Of a stretch of 64,000 nt of DNA, positions 15,840-26,130 are shown one piece after another. The stretch comes from Alphaproteobacteria bacterium (GTDB taxonomy: Bacteria; Pseudomonadota; Alphaproteobacteria; SHVP01). The position numbers and the translations under genes are program-made. The stretch's first letter is position 1, and the number at the start of each line of letters is the position of its first letter. The stretch spans positions 1 to 64,000 of the forward strand of contig JAVJOO010000001.1 of NCBI GenBank assembly GCA_040216735.1. Reading direction: 5' to 3'. The notes beneath the pieces were generated by a model that was not told where the DNA came from, did no database searches, and saw only the letters and a list, made by a program, of their open reading frames with translations.

Positions 15840-18478
15840 GCGGCTGCCAGCCGCGCAATCGGCACACGGTAGGGCGACGCCGACACGTAATCCAGACCCA
15901 CGGTATGAAAAAAGTGAACGGACGCGGGGTCGCCGCCGTGTTCCCCGCAAATCCCCAGCTTCAAGTCGGCGCGCGCTGCTCGTCCGCGTTCGGTCGCGAT
16001 CTGCACCAGTTCCCCGACGCCCTCCTGGTCGATGGAGACAAAGGGATCGATCTCGAAAATACCGTTGGTCCGATAGTCTTCCAGGAAATTGCCGGAATCG
16101 TCGCGGCTGATACCCAAGGCGGTCTGGGTAAGATCGTTGGTGCCGAAGCTAAAGAACTCCGCACTCTCCGCGATGTCACCAGCGCGAAGCGCTGCCCGCG
16201 GCAATTCGATCATCGTTCCGACCAAGTAGTCGAGCGTCTTGCCGCGCTCTTCCCGGACCGCCTGTGCGACCCCATCGATGCGATCTTTTATGAGATCGAG
16301 TTCGCGTTTGGTCGCGACGAGGGGCACCATGACTTCGGGAATCACAGCCTCGCCCGTCTCAGCACCGGCATCCAACGCCGCCTCAAAAATGGCGCGCGCC
16401 TGCATCTCGTAGATTTCCGGATAGGAGATCCCAAGCCGGCACCCGCGGTGGCCCAACATCGGGTTGACCTCGTGCAAACTCGCCGCGCGCCGGCGGAGTT
16501 TTTCCGGATCCGCGCCTGCAGCAGCCGCGACTTCTTCGATCTCCTCCTCCGAATGCGGCAGGAACTCGTGGAGCGGCGGATCGAGGAGCCGAACGGTGAC
16601 CGGCAGGCCATGCATGATCTGAAACAGCTCGGTGAAGTCCCGCCGCTGCATCGGCAGAAGCTTGGCCAACGCGGCGCGCCGACCGGCTTCGTCGTCGGCA
16701 AGAATCATCTCTCGCACGGCGACGATCCGATCCGCGTCGAAGAACATATGTTCGGTGCGGCAAAGACCGATTCCCTCGGCCCCGAACTCCCGAGCCGTCT
16801 GTGCGTCGGTCGGCGTCTCGGCGTTCGCCCTAACCTTCAACCTGCGCGCGGCATCCGCCCAAACCATAAGACGGGAAAAATCGCCCGATAGCTCAGGCTG
16901 GATCATCGACACCTCGCCCATCATGACCTCGCCCTTGGCGCCGTCGATGGTAATGATGTCGCCCTTCTTCACGACCCGGTCCATGACCGTGAACTGCTGC
17001 TTCTTATAGTCGATGCGCACCGAACTCGCGCCGGACACGCAAGGCGTTCCCATGCCGCGCGCGACGACCGCGGCATGGCTGGTCATCCCGCCGCGGCTCG
17101 TCAGAATACCCTGCGCGGCGTGCATCCCGTGGATGTCCTCCGGACTGGTTTCTTCGCGAACGAGCACGACCTTTTCACCGGCATTTGCCATCGACTCGGC
17201 TTCGTCCGAATTGAAAACCACACGTCCGCATGCCGCGCCGGGCGATGCCGGCAAACCGCGCGCGAGAATGTCTTTGTGGGCGTCGGGGTCCAGTGTCGGA
17301 TGGAGCAGTTGATCGAGCGACGCCGGATCGATCCGCTTTATCGCCTCGACTTCGCTGATCAGACCTTCCTCGACCATCCCGACGGCGATTTTCAGTGCCG
17401 CCCGGGCGGTCCGTTTCCCACTTCGGGTTTGCAGCATCCAAAGCTTGCCCTCTTGAACGGTAAACTCGATGTCCTGCATGTCCCGGTAGTGCGCCTCGAG
17501 CGACTTATAGATGCCCACCAACTGGCCGAAGACATCCGGCATCAGCTCTTCCATCGACAACAGTGTAGAGCCGTCCTGGGCCCGCGCTTCTTTCGTCAGG
17601 TGCTGCGGCGTGCGGATTCCGGCCACGACGTCCTCGCCCTGGGCGTTGACGAGGAACTCACCGAAAAACTCGCGCGCGCCGGTCGAGGGGTTCCGCGTGA
17701 AGGCAACGCCGGTCGCCGAGGTGTCGCCCATGTTGCCGAACACCATCGCTTGCACGTTGACCGCCGTTCCCCACGCCGCCGGGATGTTGTTAAGCCGCCG
17801 GTAAGTCACCGCCCGCTGATTCATCCACGAGCCGAAGACCGCGCCCATCGCGCCCCAAAGCTGGTCGTGCACGTCCTGCGGAAAGGGTTTGCCAAGCTCG
17901 CGCTCGACCAGCGCCGCATACATTCCAACGAGCCTTCGCAAATCGTCCGCATCGAGGTCGGTATCGCCGGCCACGCCCTTTTCGGACTTCATTTGGTCGA
18001 GAAGTTCTTCAAAATTGTGGTGCTCGACACCCAGCACCACGTCGGAATACATCTGGATGAACCGGCGGTAACTGTCCCAGGCAAACCGGTCGTTGCCGCT
18101 GTTGCGCGCGATCCCTTTGACCGTCTCGTTGTTGAGGCCAAGGTTCAAGACCGTGTCCATCATACCCGGCATCGAGGCGCGCCCGCCGGATCGTACGGAG
18201 ACCAGCAACGGTCGGTCGGCGTCGCCGAATTTGGCACCGACCGTCTCCTCTACACGAGCCAGCGCCTCGTCGACTTGGCCCTTCAGTTCGGCGGGGTACT
18301 GACGGTCGTTGTCGTAATACGCGGTACACACTTCGGTCGTGACCGTGAATCCTGGCGGGACGGGCAGAGCCAGATTGCTCATTTCGGCCAGGTTGGCGCC
18401 CTTGCCGCCCAGCAATGGGCGCATTTCGGCACGCCCTTCCGCACTGCCGTCGCCAAAACTATAGACCCACTTCGTCAT
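15818..18478 (-). CDS. ppdK: Pyruvate, phosphate dikinase
   Basis: Interconverts pyruvate, ATP and phosphate with phosphoenolpyruvate, AMP and diphosphate. The 886-residue enzyme has the ATP-grasp N-terminal domain (LLGGKGANLAEM), the phosphohistidine swivelling domain with TSRGGMTSHAAVVARG (catalytic His), and the TIM-barrel PEP domain ending in GICGEHGGDP. Length is normal. It starts 10 bp after the glyS stop, so it is likely co-transcribed with glyQS. Confidence 0.97.
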   Translation of the reverse strand: MTKWVYSFGDGSAEGRAEMRPLLGGKGANLAEMSNLALPVPPGFTVTTEVCTAYYDNDRQYPAELKGQVDEALARVEETVGAKFGDADRPLLVSVRSGGRASMPGMMDTVLNLGLNNETVKGIARNSGNDRFAWDSYRRFIQMYSDVVLGVEHHNFEELLDQMKSEKGVAGDTDLDADDLRRLVGMYAALVERELGKPFPQDVHDQLWGAMGAVFGSWMNQRAVTYRRLNNIPAAWGTAVNVQAMVFGNMGDTSATGVAFTRNPSTGAREFFGEFLVNAQGEDVVAGIRTPQHLTKEARAQDGSTLLSMEELMPDVFGQLVGIYKSLEAHYRDMQDIEFTVQEGKLWMLQTRSGKRTARAALKIAVGMVEEGLISEVEAIKRIDPASLDQLLHPTLDPDAHKDILARGLPASPGAACGRVVFNSDEAESMANAGEKVVLVREETSPEDIHGMHAAQGILTSRGGMTSHAAVVARGMGTPCVSGASSVRIDYKKQQFTVMDRVVKKGDIITIDGAKGEVMMGEVSMIQPELSGDFSRLMVWADAARRLKVRANAETPTDAQTAREFGAEGIGLCRTEHMFFDADRIVAVREMILADDEAGRRAALAKLLPMQRRDFTELFQIMHGLPVTVRLLDPPLHEFLPHSEEEIEEVAAAAGADPEKLRRRAASLHEVNPMLGHRGCRLGISYPEIYEMQARAIFEAALDAGAETGEAVIPEVMVPLVATKRELDLIKDRIDGVAQAVREERGKTLDYLVGTMIELPRAALRAGDIAESAEFFSFGTNDLTQTALGISRDDSGNFLEDYRTNGIFEIDPFVSIDQEGVGELVQIATERGRAARADLKLGICGEHGGDPASVHFFHTVGLDYVSASPYRVPIARLAAAQAALAD

Positions 18479-18487
18479 ACGTCCTCG

Positions 18488-20551
18488 CTATCCCTCGATC
18501 TGTGAGAAATCCGCAACCTGATTGAGCGTGCCACAGATCTGCGACAGCAACCGAAGCCGGTTCTCCCGAAGCTCGGCGTTCTCAACGTTCACTTTGACCC
18601 GTTCAAAAAAGATGTCGATCGGGTCGCGCAATGCCGCAAGGTGCGCCATGGCGTCAACGAAATCCTGTTGCGCCACAGCTTCCCCGCTCGCCCGGGCTGT
18701 TTCCGAAAGGCGTTGCGCCAGCACGCGCTCCGCATCGTCGGTCAAGCCAGCGGGATCGGCCGGCCCGGGATAGGCACGGCCATCGTTCTTTACCTCGATA
18801 CGCACAATGTTACTGGCGCGCTTGTGCGCGATTAGCAAGTTGGCGCCGTCGTCCGTCGCGAGGAAGGCGGTCAAGGCCGACAGCCGCGCTTGGGCGCGCA
18901 GCAGATTGTCTTCGCCGTCCAGCGCAAAGACCGCGGAAATCAGGTCGTGGCGGACGCCGCGATCACGCAGGTACACCTTCAAGCGATCGGCAAAGAACGC
19001 CATCAACGCGTCGGCATCGAACCCTTTGGCGATCACCGGATCGTAGGATCGCGCGGCCACCGCAAAGACCTCGCGCAGGCCGATCGACAGCCGGTTTTCG
19101 AGAATGAGGCGGATCGCGCCCAATGCGGCGCGGCGCAACGCAAAGGGATCCTTCGATCCGGTTGGGGTCTCTCCGATGGAGAAAAATCCGACAAGTGTAT
19201 CGATCTTATCGGCAAGGGCGACCGCGACCGAAATCGGTCGTTGCGGGCAGGCGTCGGCCGGACCCTTCGGGCTGTAGTGTTCGGCAATCGCGAGCGCCAC
19301 GTCTTCGGGCTCGCCGTCGTTCAGGGCGTAGTAGCGCCCCATCACGCCCTGAAGTTCCGGAAACTCGCCGACCGCTTGGGTCACCAGGTCGGCCTTAGCC
19401 AGTCGCGCCGCCGCGCGTACCTTGTCGCGGTCGGCACCGGGCACACGATCGGCAAGTTGCAAAGCGAGCGCTTCGATGCGATCGGTTTTTTCGTCCAATC
19501 CACCCAGCTTGGCGTGAAAAAAGATATCGCCGAGTTGCGGCACCCGGCTCGCGAGACTGTGGCGCCGGTCCTGATCCCAGAAAAATTTGGCGTCCGAGAG
19601 CCGTGCCCGCAAGACCCGCTCGTTGCCGGTAATGATCGACTTACCCGAATCCGCGGCATCCACATTGGCAACGCAGATAAACCGGGGCGCCAGGCTGCCG
19701 TCGCGGCGGCGAAGCGCAAAATACTTCTGATGTCCCCGCATCGTCGCCAGCAACATTTCCTCGGGAACCGACAGGAACGACTCATCGAACCGTCCCGTCA
19801 GTACCACCGGCCACTCGACCAAACCGGCGACTTCTTCTAGCAGCGCCTCGTCCTCGACAACCGTCAGCGCCTCGCGAGCGGCATCGAGGCCGTCGCCCGC
19901 CGCGATAAAGGATTCCCGCTCGCCTGCGTTGAGCATCACGCGCGCGTCGCGCAGCTTTACCCGGTAGTCGGCGTAGCTCGCGACGGAAAAAACTTCCGGG
20001 TAATGAAACCGGTGGCCCGACGTCACATTTCCGGATTCCACCGGGCCAAACGAGAAGCGCACCGGCGCGCCGTCAAATAGGCAGAGGATCGACTGGATCG
20101 GCCGTACCCAACGGACCGTGTGCGCGCCCCAGCGCATCGATTTCGGCCACGCCACCTTGGACATCACCTCCGGCAAACAGCCCGCAAGGTATTCCGCCGT
20201 GGGAAGGCCCTTGTTCGCCAAGACCGCGAACAAGAAATCGCCCTTCTTGGTTTGCCGGACTTCCAGTTGATCGCGGCGGAGATTCACCGATGCGAGAAAG
20301 CCTTCGATCGCCTTTTCCGGCGCATCGGCACGGGGCCCGCGCCGTTCTTCGTTGGTGTCGGGCTGTCTCTCCGGCAAACCGTCGACCAGCAGGGTCAGTC
20401 GCCGCGGTGTCCAGAACACGTCTGCGCGGCTCCAGGTAAAGCCCCCCGCTTTGAGGTGGTCGAGTGCCGCCGCGCGCAAGCTTCCCGCGCCGGGTGCCTG
20501 CATGCGCGAGGGAATCTCCTCGCTGAGGATTTCAAGGAGGAACTCAGCCAT
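18488..20551 (-). CDS. glyS: Glycyl-tRNA synthetase beta subunit
   Basis: Beta chain of the alpha2beta2 bacterial glycyl-tRNA synthetase, responsible for tRNA recognition. 687 residues, starting [18 protein letters not shown], with the HD-like core [15 protein letters not shown] and the C-terminal anticodon-binding domain ([19 protein letters not shown]). The start overlaps the end of glyQ by 8 bp, and ppdK follows closely. Confidence 0.97.
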   Translation of the reverse strand: MAEFLLEILSEEIPSRMQAPGAGSLRAAALDHLKAGGFTWSRADVFWTPRRLTLLVDGLPERQPDTNEERRGPRADAPEKAIEGFLASVNLRRDQLEVRQTKKGDFLFAVLANKGLPTAEYLAGCLPEVMSKVAWPKSMRWGAHTVRWVRPIQSILCLFDGAPVRFSFGPVESGNVTSGHRFHYPEVFSVASYADYRVKLRDARVMLNAGERESFIAAGDGLDAAREALTVVEDEALLEEVAGLVEWPVVLTGRFDESFLSVPEEMLLATMRGHQKYFALRRRDGSLAPRFICVANVDAADSGKSIITGNERVLRARLSDAKFFWDQDRRHSLASRVPQLGDIFFHAKLGGLDEKTDRIEALALQLADRVPGADRDKVRAAARLAKADLVTQAVGEFPELQGVMGRYYALNDGEPEDVALAIAEHYSPKGPADACPQRPISVAVALADKIDTLVGFFSIGETPTGSKDPFALRRAALGAIRLILENRLSIGLREVFAVAARSYDPVIAKGFDADALMAFFADRLKVYLRDRGVRHDLISAVFALDGEDNLLRAQARLSALTAFLATDDGANLLIAHKRASNIVRIEVKNDGRAYPGPADPAGLTDDAERVLAQRLSETARASGEAVAQQDFVDAMAHLAALRDPIDIFFERVKVNVENAELRENRLRLLSQICGTLNQVADFSQIEG

Positions 20552-21416
20552 TGCCGGGCGACCCGCTCAACCAGGTTTCGCAACAGCTCCGCGCGAGTGC
20601 CCGCACACGCCCGATAAACGCGGCGCGTTCGGTCACGCTGATCACGCCCCGCGCATCCAGCAGATTAAAAAGGTGGCTTGCCTTCAAGCATTGATCGTAG
20701 GCGGGCAGCGCAAGACCTTGGGCGATGATCGCGGCGCATTCCTTCTCGGCGTCCGCGAAATGGGCGCGCAGGACCGCGGTATCGGCGTGTTCGAAGTTGT
20801 AGGCCGAGAATTCGCGTTCGGAGCGCAGGAAAACGTCGCCGTAGGTCACGCCGGCGCCGTTCCAGTCGAGATCGTAAACGTTCTCCACACCCTGCACGTA
20901 CATCGCCAGGCGTTCCAATCCGTAGGTCAGTTCACCCGACACGGGATTGCATTCGATCCCGCCGACTTGTTGGAAGTAGGTGAACTGGCTGACTTCCATG
21001 CCGTCGCACCAAACCTCCCAGCCCAAGCCCCAGGCGCCCAGCGTGGGGCTCTCCCAATCGTCCTCGACAAAGCGGACGTCGTGATTGGCAAAATCGATCC
21101 CGATCGCAGCAAGGCTGTCGAGATAGAGCTGTTGGAAATTCGGCGGTGAGGGCTTCAGGATGACCTGAAACTGGTAGTAGTGCTGGAGCCGATTGGGGTT
21201 CTCGCCATAGCGCCCGTCCGTGGGCCGTCGCGAGGGCTGGACGTAGGCGGCCTTCCACGGATCGGGCCCGAGCGCGCGCAGCGCCGTTGCCGGGTGAAAG
21301 GTACCCGCGCCGACCTCTAGATCGTAAGGTTGAAGTATCACGCACCCCTGCCGGGCCCAATATCCTTGCAAGGTAAGGATGAGGTCCTGAAAGGAGGGCG
21401 CTGGCCCGTCCATCAT
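20544..21416 (-). CDS. glyQ: Glycyl-tRNA synthetase alpha subunit
   Basis: Catalytic alpha chain that activates glycine. The 290-residue protein reads [20 protein letters not shown] at the start and holds [28 protein letters not shown] and the class II motif regions of GlyQ. It begins an operon glyQ-glyS-ppdK. The 78-bp gap upstream to the preceding small membrane-protein gene holds no recognised leader. Confidence 0.97.
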   Translation of the reverse strand: MMDGPAPSFQDLILTLQGYWARQGCVILQPYDLEVGAGTFHPATALRALGPDPWKAAYVQPSRRPTDGRYGENPNRLQHYYQFQVILKPSPPNFQQLYLDSLAAIGIDFANHDVRFVEDDWESPTLGAWGLGWEVWCDGMEVSQFTYFQQVGGIECNPVSGELTYGLERLAMYVQGVENVYDLDWNGAGVTYGDVFLRSEREFSAYNFEHADTAVLRAHFADAEKECAAIIAQGLALPAYDQCLKASHLFNLLDARGVISVTERAAFIGRVRALARSCCETWLSGSPGNG

Positions 21417-21494
21417 GGCAAATTGCGGTTCCGGAGGCTGAAATGCGCGGGCAAAGTAGCGACGCGTTCGGGATCGGTCAACCCAGACAACCGC

Positions 21495-21704
21495 TCAACC
21501 TCGGCCATAGGGACAGCCTGCTTTGCCGCAGTTTTCCGGGGCTTCAGTTGCGACATAGTCGCCACACTCGGCGCAGCGCTCGGTGTCGCCAATCGCTTGG
21601 CGCGGGCGCGGGCTCTGGCGACCGCTGAGCAGCTTGAACCCGTACCAGGCCGCTGCAATCAGGACCGCGGTTAGAATTAGCTTGGGCAGGCTAAAGCCGA
21701 GCAT
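21495..21704 (-). CDS. Small membrane protein with C-terminal Cys cluster
   Basis: A 69-residue protein with an N-terminal transmembrane segment (SLPKLILTAVLIAAAWYGF) followed by a soluble tail with four cysteines: CAECGDYV and CGKAGCPYG, a CxxC...CxxxxC zinc-ribbon-like arrangement. This pattern is common in small alphaproteobacterial proteins of unknown function. The ATG at 21704 shares one base with the sppA stop (TGATG), so it is probably co-translated with the peptidase. Confidence 0.75.
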   Translation of the reverse strand: MLGFSLPKLILTAVLIAAAWYGFKLLSGRQSPRPRQAIGDTERCAECGDYVATEAPENCGKAGCPYGRG

Positions 21705-22570
21705 CAGAGTCCGTAGCGCGACCAGAGGGCCCGGGCATCCAACGCGGTAATTACCTCTTCGGCCCAGTCGGACGCGACGCGATCGGTCGCCGCCGCGCCG
21801 AGCCTGCGCCGCAGCCAGCCGGCCTGGACCCCAAAGGTCCGCATTTTGACTTTCTCGCCAAAGCGTTGCCGCAATACTGAGCGCAGGTCGCCAAGGCCGT
21901 CGATGAGGCCAAGATCCAGCGCTTTGCGACCCGTCCAAAACTCGCCGGAGAACAGCTGGTCGTCCGCCCCCTTGAGCCTAGCACCCCGTCGTTCGCGTAC
22001 GAGCTCCCGGAACGATTGGTGGATCTCGCCCTGAAGAGCTTCCAGTCGACGAACATCTTCCGGGTCTTCGGGCAGGAACGGATCGAGAAACCCCTTACGA
22101 GCGCCCGACGTATGGACCCTACGCTCGACCCCGACCCGTTCAAGCAGCCCCTGAAGGCCAAATCCGCTGGAGATCACACCAATGCTGCCCAGGATCGAAC
22201 TCTCGTCGGCGAAGATCTCATCGGCGGCGCAGGCAAGCCAATAGCCGCCGGATGCCGCGACATCCTGGGTAAAGGCGAGTACCGGGAGCTCTTTTTCTTC
22301 GGCAAGTGCCCGAATCCGTTTGTAGACCAGCGCCGATTGCACCGGCGACCCGCCGGGAGAGTTCACATCAAGGGCAACCGCGCACGCGCCACGCACGCTG
22401 AACGCACGGTCCAAGATGCCGGCCATGTTCTCGACATTGATTGTGCCGCGCCCACGGCCGCCGGCGGCAATGATCCCGGTCAGACGGATGACAGGCACAA
22501 CGGGAGTGCGGGAGTGGAAGAAGGGAATGCGCATCGGCGCCAACTTATGGACGGCCCGTTCATCCGGCAA
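21704..22570 (-). CDS. sppA: S49 family peptidase, SppA-like signal peptide peptidase
   Basis: A 288-residue short-form S49 serine protease that degrades cleaved signal peptides or membrane stubs. The conserved core is visible: ALDVNSPGGSPVQSALVY, the catalytic Ser region DVAASGGYWLACAADEIFA and SILGSIGVISSGFGL; the catalytic Lys lies in GARKGFLDPF. There is no clear transmembrane N-terminus, unlike the long E. coli SppA. It overlaps trmN6 at its start by 11 bp. Confidence 0.88.
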   Translation of the reverse strand: MPDERAVHKLAPMRIPFFHSRTPVVPVIRLTGIIAAGGRGRGTINVENMAGILDRAFSVRGACAVALDVNSPGGSPVQSALVYKRIRALAEEKELPVLAFTQDVAASGGYWLACAADEIFADESSILGSIGVISSGFGLQGLLERVGVERRVHTSGARKGFLDPFLPEDPEDVRRLEALQGEIHQSFRELVRERRGARLKGADDQLFSGEFWTGRKALDLGLIDGLGDLRSVLRQRFGEKVKMRTFGVQAGWLRRRLGAAATDRVASDWAEEVITALDARALWSRYGL

Positions 22571-23300
22571 GGCTAAGCGGCGCGCCCGCGCGCAGAATGC
22601 GATCGGCGGCCGGACTGAAGCGCCCGTCTGGCGTATGAATAATGAAAGGCTGAAGCCGCGTAACGCCGCGGGCGTCGCGATCGCTCCAGGATTGGACGAT
22701 CACGCGGTTGGGCGGTTTTCCGGCGTGCGCAGCCAACGGACAAACCGTTGTGGCGGAAAATTCTGTTGGTAGCGCCCCCAGGGCCTCGGCCTCGCGGTCG
22801 GCTGGGAGCACGAAGGTCACGCTCCTAGATGCCCTAGCGGCGCAAAGTTCGACCCACGTCGCTAACGGCACAAGTCCTTCGTGACGCGCCCGCGTGCGGG
22901 CCGCCCCGGACGGCAATCGGCCTGAGCCGGCCGAATAGTAAGGGGGATTGCTGAAAACATGGTGGCTGTCGCTGACCGGGACGGTCGCGAGATCGCCGAT
23001 GTCCGCGTGGCGAAGCGCGATTCGCTCCGCCCATCCGTTCGCCGTGACGTTATGGCGCGCGTAGCCGAGTGCCTCGGCATCGGTGTCGACCCCAAGAAAC
23101 CGGCAGGCGGGCAGTCGTGCTGCGGCGGCAAGAAGGGCCGCCCCTGCACCGACGCCGACATCGAGCAGTTTTTCTCCGGTTTGGGCCGTCAAGGCCGCCG
23201 CGAGAAAGACAGCGTCGCCGGTCGCGCGGAATCCGTCTTTGGGCTGGCGCAGTTTCACGCGCCCGCCCAGCAACGTGTCCTCGGTAAAGGAGTCGGTCAG
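22560..23300 (-). CDS. trmN6: tRNA1(Val) (adenine(37)-N6)-methyltransferase-like (TrmN6)
   Basis: SAM-dependent N6-adenine methyltransferase. The protein has the motif I glycine-rich LLDVGVGAGAALLA, the acidic GVDTDAEALGYA and the N6-MTase catalytic FSNPPYYSAG (NPPY). The family N-terminus (TEDTLLGGRVKLRQP) extends upstream of the first TTG (23273) to a CTG at 23300 that overlaps the preceding stop (CTGA), so a CTG start is proposed; the TTG is the alternative. It sits between a DUF2007 gene and sppA. Confidence 0.85.
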   Translation of the reverse strand: MTDSFTEDTLLGGRVKLRQPKDGFRATGDAVFLAAALTAQTGEKLLDVGVGAGAALLAAAARLPACRFLGVDTDAEALGYARHNVTANGWAERIALRHADIGDLATVPVSDSHHVFSNPPYYSAGSGRLPSGAARTRARHEGLVPLATWVELCAARASRSVTFVLPADREAEALGALPTEFSATTVCPLAAHAGKPPNRVIVQSWSDRDARGVTRLQPFIIHTPDGRFSPAADRILRAGAPLSLAG

Positions 23301-23521
23301 TTGTTGCGCGGGTCGTACTCCATACCCGCCGCGTGCAAGATCGCAACGGCGCGCGGTCCCTGCTCGTTGACCACCATCAGACGGCGCGGGATCGCCCCGA
23401 TGCTGCCCTCAAGCACGCTGGTATGGGTATCCATCACGAAGGATTCGATCCCCTCGCCGAGAAGCAGCGCTTCGAGCCACGAGATTAGAACCGGATCGTT
23501 GGTGCGAAAGACTTCGAGCAT
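23297..23521 (-). CDS. DUF2007 domain protein
   Basis: A 74-residue protein starting MLEVFRTNDPVLISWLEALL and containing VMDTHTSVLEGSIGAIPRRLMV, the DUF2007 (putative signal-transducing, PII-like fold) pattern. Function unknown. It is the first gene of a small operon with trmN6, sppA and the Cys-rich membrane protein, and is divergent from the polyprenyl synthase gene. Confidence 0.85.
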   Translation of the reverse strand: MLEVFRTNDPVLISWLEALLLGEGIESFVMDTHTSVLEGSIGAIPRRLMVVNEQGPRAVAILHAAGMEYDPRNN

Positions 23522-23626
23522 GGACCCTCATAGACCCAAAAGGCCCCCGTCGGTTGCTTGACCGCTCCGCAACGGGACTCATATGCTCGCGCGAGCCTTG
23601 TAAGGCGTCAAGATAGGGGTCGCAAT

Positions 23627-24646
23627 TTGACGAATGTCGTCCAACTCGACGAAGAACGCGCGCATTCGGCGGAAGCGCTGACCCGCCTGAAGTCGCTCGT
23701 TGCCGGCGACCTTGAGCGGGTCAATCAGGTCATCCTGCATCACATGCAGAGCCGAGTGCCGCTCATCCCGCAGCTCGCGGGGCACCTCGTGGCCTCCGGC
23801 GGCAAGCGAATCCGGCCCATGTTGACGCTCGCCGCGGCAAAGCTCTGCGCCTATGAGGGCCAACGTCACATCAATTTGGCGGCTTGCGTGGAATTCATCC
23901 ATACCGCGACTCTATTGCACGACGACGTGGTCGACGACAGCGCGCTGCGCCGCGGCGTCGAAACGGCGAACGCCCTGTGGGGTAATGAAGCCAGCGTCCT
24001 GGTCGGCGATTTCCTCTTCAGCCGCGCGTTCCAGGTCATGGTCGCCGATGGGTCGCTGCGGGTGCTGGAGATCTTGTCAGGCGCGTCCGCGGTAATTGCC
24101 GAAGGCGAGGTGCATCAACTGCTCACCACCAACGACACCACAACCAGCGAAGATACCTACCTCGACGTCATCGCCGCCAAGACCGCGGCCCTCTTCGCCG
24201 CAGCCTGCCGGATCGGCGCCGTGGTCGCGGACCGATCGCGCCAGGAGGAAGAGGCGCTCGACGGATACGGCCGCAATCTCGGGATCGCGTTTCAGTTGGT
24301 CGACGACGCGCTCGACTACTCGTCGCACTCGATCACGCTGGGCAAGACCGTCGGCGACGATTTCCGCGAGGGCAAGATCACGCTCCCCGTCATCCTGGCC
24401 TATCGCCGCGGCAACGACGAGGAACGGCGGTTCTGGCGCCGCACGATGGAAGACACCGACCAAAGCGAGTCCGATATCCAGCGCGCCATCGGTCTGATGG
24501 AAAAATACCACGCCCTGCGCGACACCGTGGAGCGTGCCCGCCATTACGGTGCCAAGGCCAAGGACGCCCTCGGCATATTCCCCAACACGAGCGAGAAACA
24601 AACCCTGCTGGACCTGGTCGACTTCTGCATCGACCGCAGCCATTAA
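23627..24646 (+). CDS. ispB: Long-chain polyprenyl diphosphate synthase (ubiquinone side chain)
   Basis: Trans-isoprenyl diphosphate synthase that makes the octa- or decaprenyl tail of ubiquinone. The first aspartate-rich motif is in TATLLHDDVVDDSALRRG and the second in FQLVDDALDYSS; SGGKRIRPML is the allylic-substrate site. A TTG start (MTNVVQLDEERAH) at 23627 behind a G-rich site fits the family's length (339 residues) better than the upstream in-frame codons. Chain length cannot be fixed from sequence alone. Confidence 0.92.
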   Translation: MTNVVQLDEERAHSAEALTRLKSLVAGDLERVNQVILHHMQSRVPLIPQLAGHLVASGGKRIRPMLTLAAAKLCAYEGQRHINLAACVEFIHTATLLHDDVVDDSALRRGVETANALWGNEASVLVGDFLFSRAFQVMVADGSLRVLEILSGASAVIAEGEVHQLLTTNDTTTSEDTYLDVIAAKTAALFAAACRIGAVVADRSRQEEEALDGYGRNLGIAFQLVDDALDYSSHSITLGKTVGDDFREGKITLPVILAYRRGNDEERRFWRRTMEDTDQSESDIQRAIGLMEKYHALRDTVERARHYGAKAKDALGIFPNTSEKQTLLDLVDFCIDRSH

Positions 24647-24792
24647 GCGCGCCTTGCCCCGCGCGCACTGGCACGCACACCAAAACCAGGGTCGGCGGAG
24701 TGGCACAGGGTCGCAGGTGTTGCCCCGTCCCTGACCAGCCCGAACCGCGACGCCTTGCGGCCCCCCGACGCCAGCGCTATAAGCGCCCTCAT

Positions 24793-24869
24793 CGGAGTGT
24801 AGCTCAGCCTGGTAGAGCACTACGTTCGGGACGTAGGGGCCGGAGGTTCAAATCCTCTCACTCCGACCA
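24793..24869 (+). tRNA. tRNA-Pro (anticodon CGG)
   Basis: A 77-nt cloverleaf: acceptor CGGAGTG pairs with CACTCCG, the D-arm GCTC...GAGC, an anticodon stem CTACG/CGTAG with loop TTCGGGA (anticodon CGG, Pro), and a T-arm with GGTTCAAATCC. The CCA tail is encoded (24867-24869). The gene lies between the polyprenyl synthase and a dehydrogenase gene; no phage-like sequence adjoins it, so it is not an obvious integration site. Confidence 0.96.
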
Positions 24870-24950
24870 CATCTCGCCATCTCCCACGATAGTCGTGCCC
24901 TAGCATGGAATCATGTTGATTCCGGCCGCTTCCTATCCTTCGAACCGAAG

Positions 24951-26015
24951 CTATAGCGCCCCCAATATCGCATCGCCCAAGTCGTGCGTCGTTGCCGTGC
25001 CGCCCATGTCAGGCGTGCGCACGCCGCCGTCGGCCAGCACGGCCTCAATCGCCCGCACGACCGCGGCGCCGGCCTCCGGGCAGCCCAGGTGATCCAGCAT
25101 CATCGCACCGGACCAAATTTGTCCGATCGGATTGGCGATCCCTTTGCCCGCAATATCCGGCGCCGACCCGTGTACCGGCTCGAACATCGACGGCGCGGTG
25201 CGTTCGGGATTGATGTTACCCGACGGGGCGATCCCGATCGTTCCGGTGGTCGCCGGGCCTAGGTCGGACAGGATGTCGCCAAATAGATTGCTGCCGACCA
25301 CGACGTCGAACCAATCGGGATTGCGCACGAAATGCGCCGTCAGGATATCGATGTGGAACCGGTCGGTCGTGATCGCCGGATACGCGCCCGCCATCGCCGC
25401 GAACCGCTCATCCCAAAAGGGCATGGTGTGGATAATGCCGTTGGATTTGGTCGCGGAGGTCACATGCTTGCGCGGGCGCGTCGCGGCGAGCTCGAAGGCG
25501 TAGCGCAAGATTCGATCGACGCCGCGCCGGGTGAAGACGCTTTCCTGCACCGCCATCTCGGCCTCGGTGCCGCCGTAAAGTCTGCCGCCGATCTCGGAAT
25601 ATTCGCCTTCTACGTTCTCGCGCACGATCCAATAATCGATCGACCCCGGCAGACGTCCGGCCAGCGGCGAGGGCACCCCCTCGAACAGGCGCACCGGGCG
25701 GAGGTTCACATACTGGTCGAAATGCCGGCGGATCGGGATCAGCAATCCCCACAACGACACATGGTCGGGCACGCCGGGAAACCCCACCGCACCCAAAAAG
25801 ATCGCATCGAACGGGCGTAATTGATCGATCCCGTCGGCGGGCATCATCGATCCGGTCTTGTGAAAGCGCGCGCAACTCCAGTCGAAGGTCTGCCACTGGA
25901 AGTCGATCCCGTGGGCCCGCGCTAAGCCCTCAAGCACTTTGACACCCTCGGGCACGACCTCGGTACCGATGCCGTCACCGGGTATCAGTGCAATGCGAAA
26001 TGTCTTGGATGCCAT
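24951..26015 (-). CDS. Tartrate/D-malate dehydrogenase-type beta-decarboxylating dehydrogenase
   Basis: A 354-residue NAD-dependent member of the isocitrate/isopropylmalate dehydrogenase family. IPGDGIGTEVVPEG is the N-terminal signature, YVNLRPVRLF the substrate-binding arginine segment, SNLFGDILSDLG the metal-binding region and FEPVHGSAPDIAGKGIANP the cofactor loop. Residues around DYWIVRENVEGEYSEIGG fit the TtuC/DmlA tartrate/D-malate group rather than LeuB, which this window does not encode elsewhere. Exact substrate remains open. Confidence 0.87.
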   Translation of the reverse strand: MASKTFRIALIPGDGIGTEVVPEGVKVLEGLARAHGIDFQWQTFDWSCARFHKTGSMMPADGIDQLRPFDAIFLGAVGFPGVPDHVSLWGLLIPIRRHFDQYVNLRPVRLFEGVPSPLAGRLPGSIDYWIVRENVEGEYSEIGGRLYGGTEAEMAVQESVFTRRGVDRILRYAFELAATRPRKHVTSATKSNGIIHTMPFWDERFAAMAGAYPAITTDRFHIDILTAHFVRNPDWFDVVVGSNLFGDILSDLGPATTGTIGIAPSGNINPERTAPSMFEPVHGSAPDIAGKGIANPIGQIWSGAMMLDHLGCPEAGAAVVRAIEAVLADGGVRTPDMGGTATTHDLGDAILGAL

Positions 26016-26130
26016 GCGCCCCCCAACCAGCGATTTCGTGACGGCCCGACCGATTCAGTGGCCGGGCGCCGCAACCTTGGGCTACTCTCGCATGGAGCCA
26101 AGGAGCGCGAAAGCGCGGAGGGAGTTGGCA

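Noticed and set aside
21413-21556. Possible small gene (MSQLKPRKTAAKQ...) between glyQ and the Cys-rich membrane protein
   Set aside because: It overlaps the end of the better-supported 69-residue protein in another frame and shows no recognisable family or ribosome site.
24793-24869. tRNA-Pro as prophage integration site
   Set aside because: The phage genes start 6 kb away and ordinary host genes lie between.
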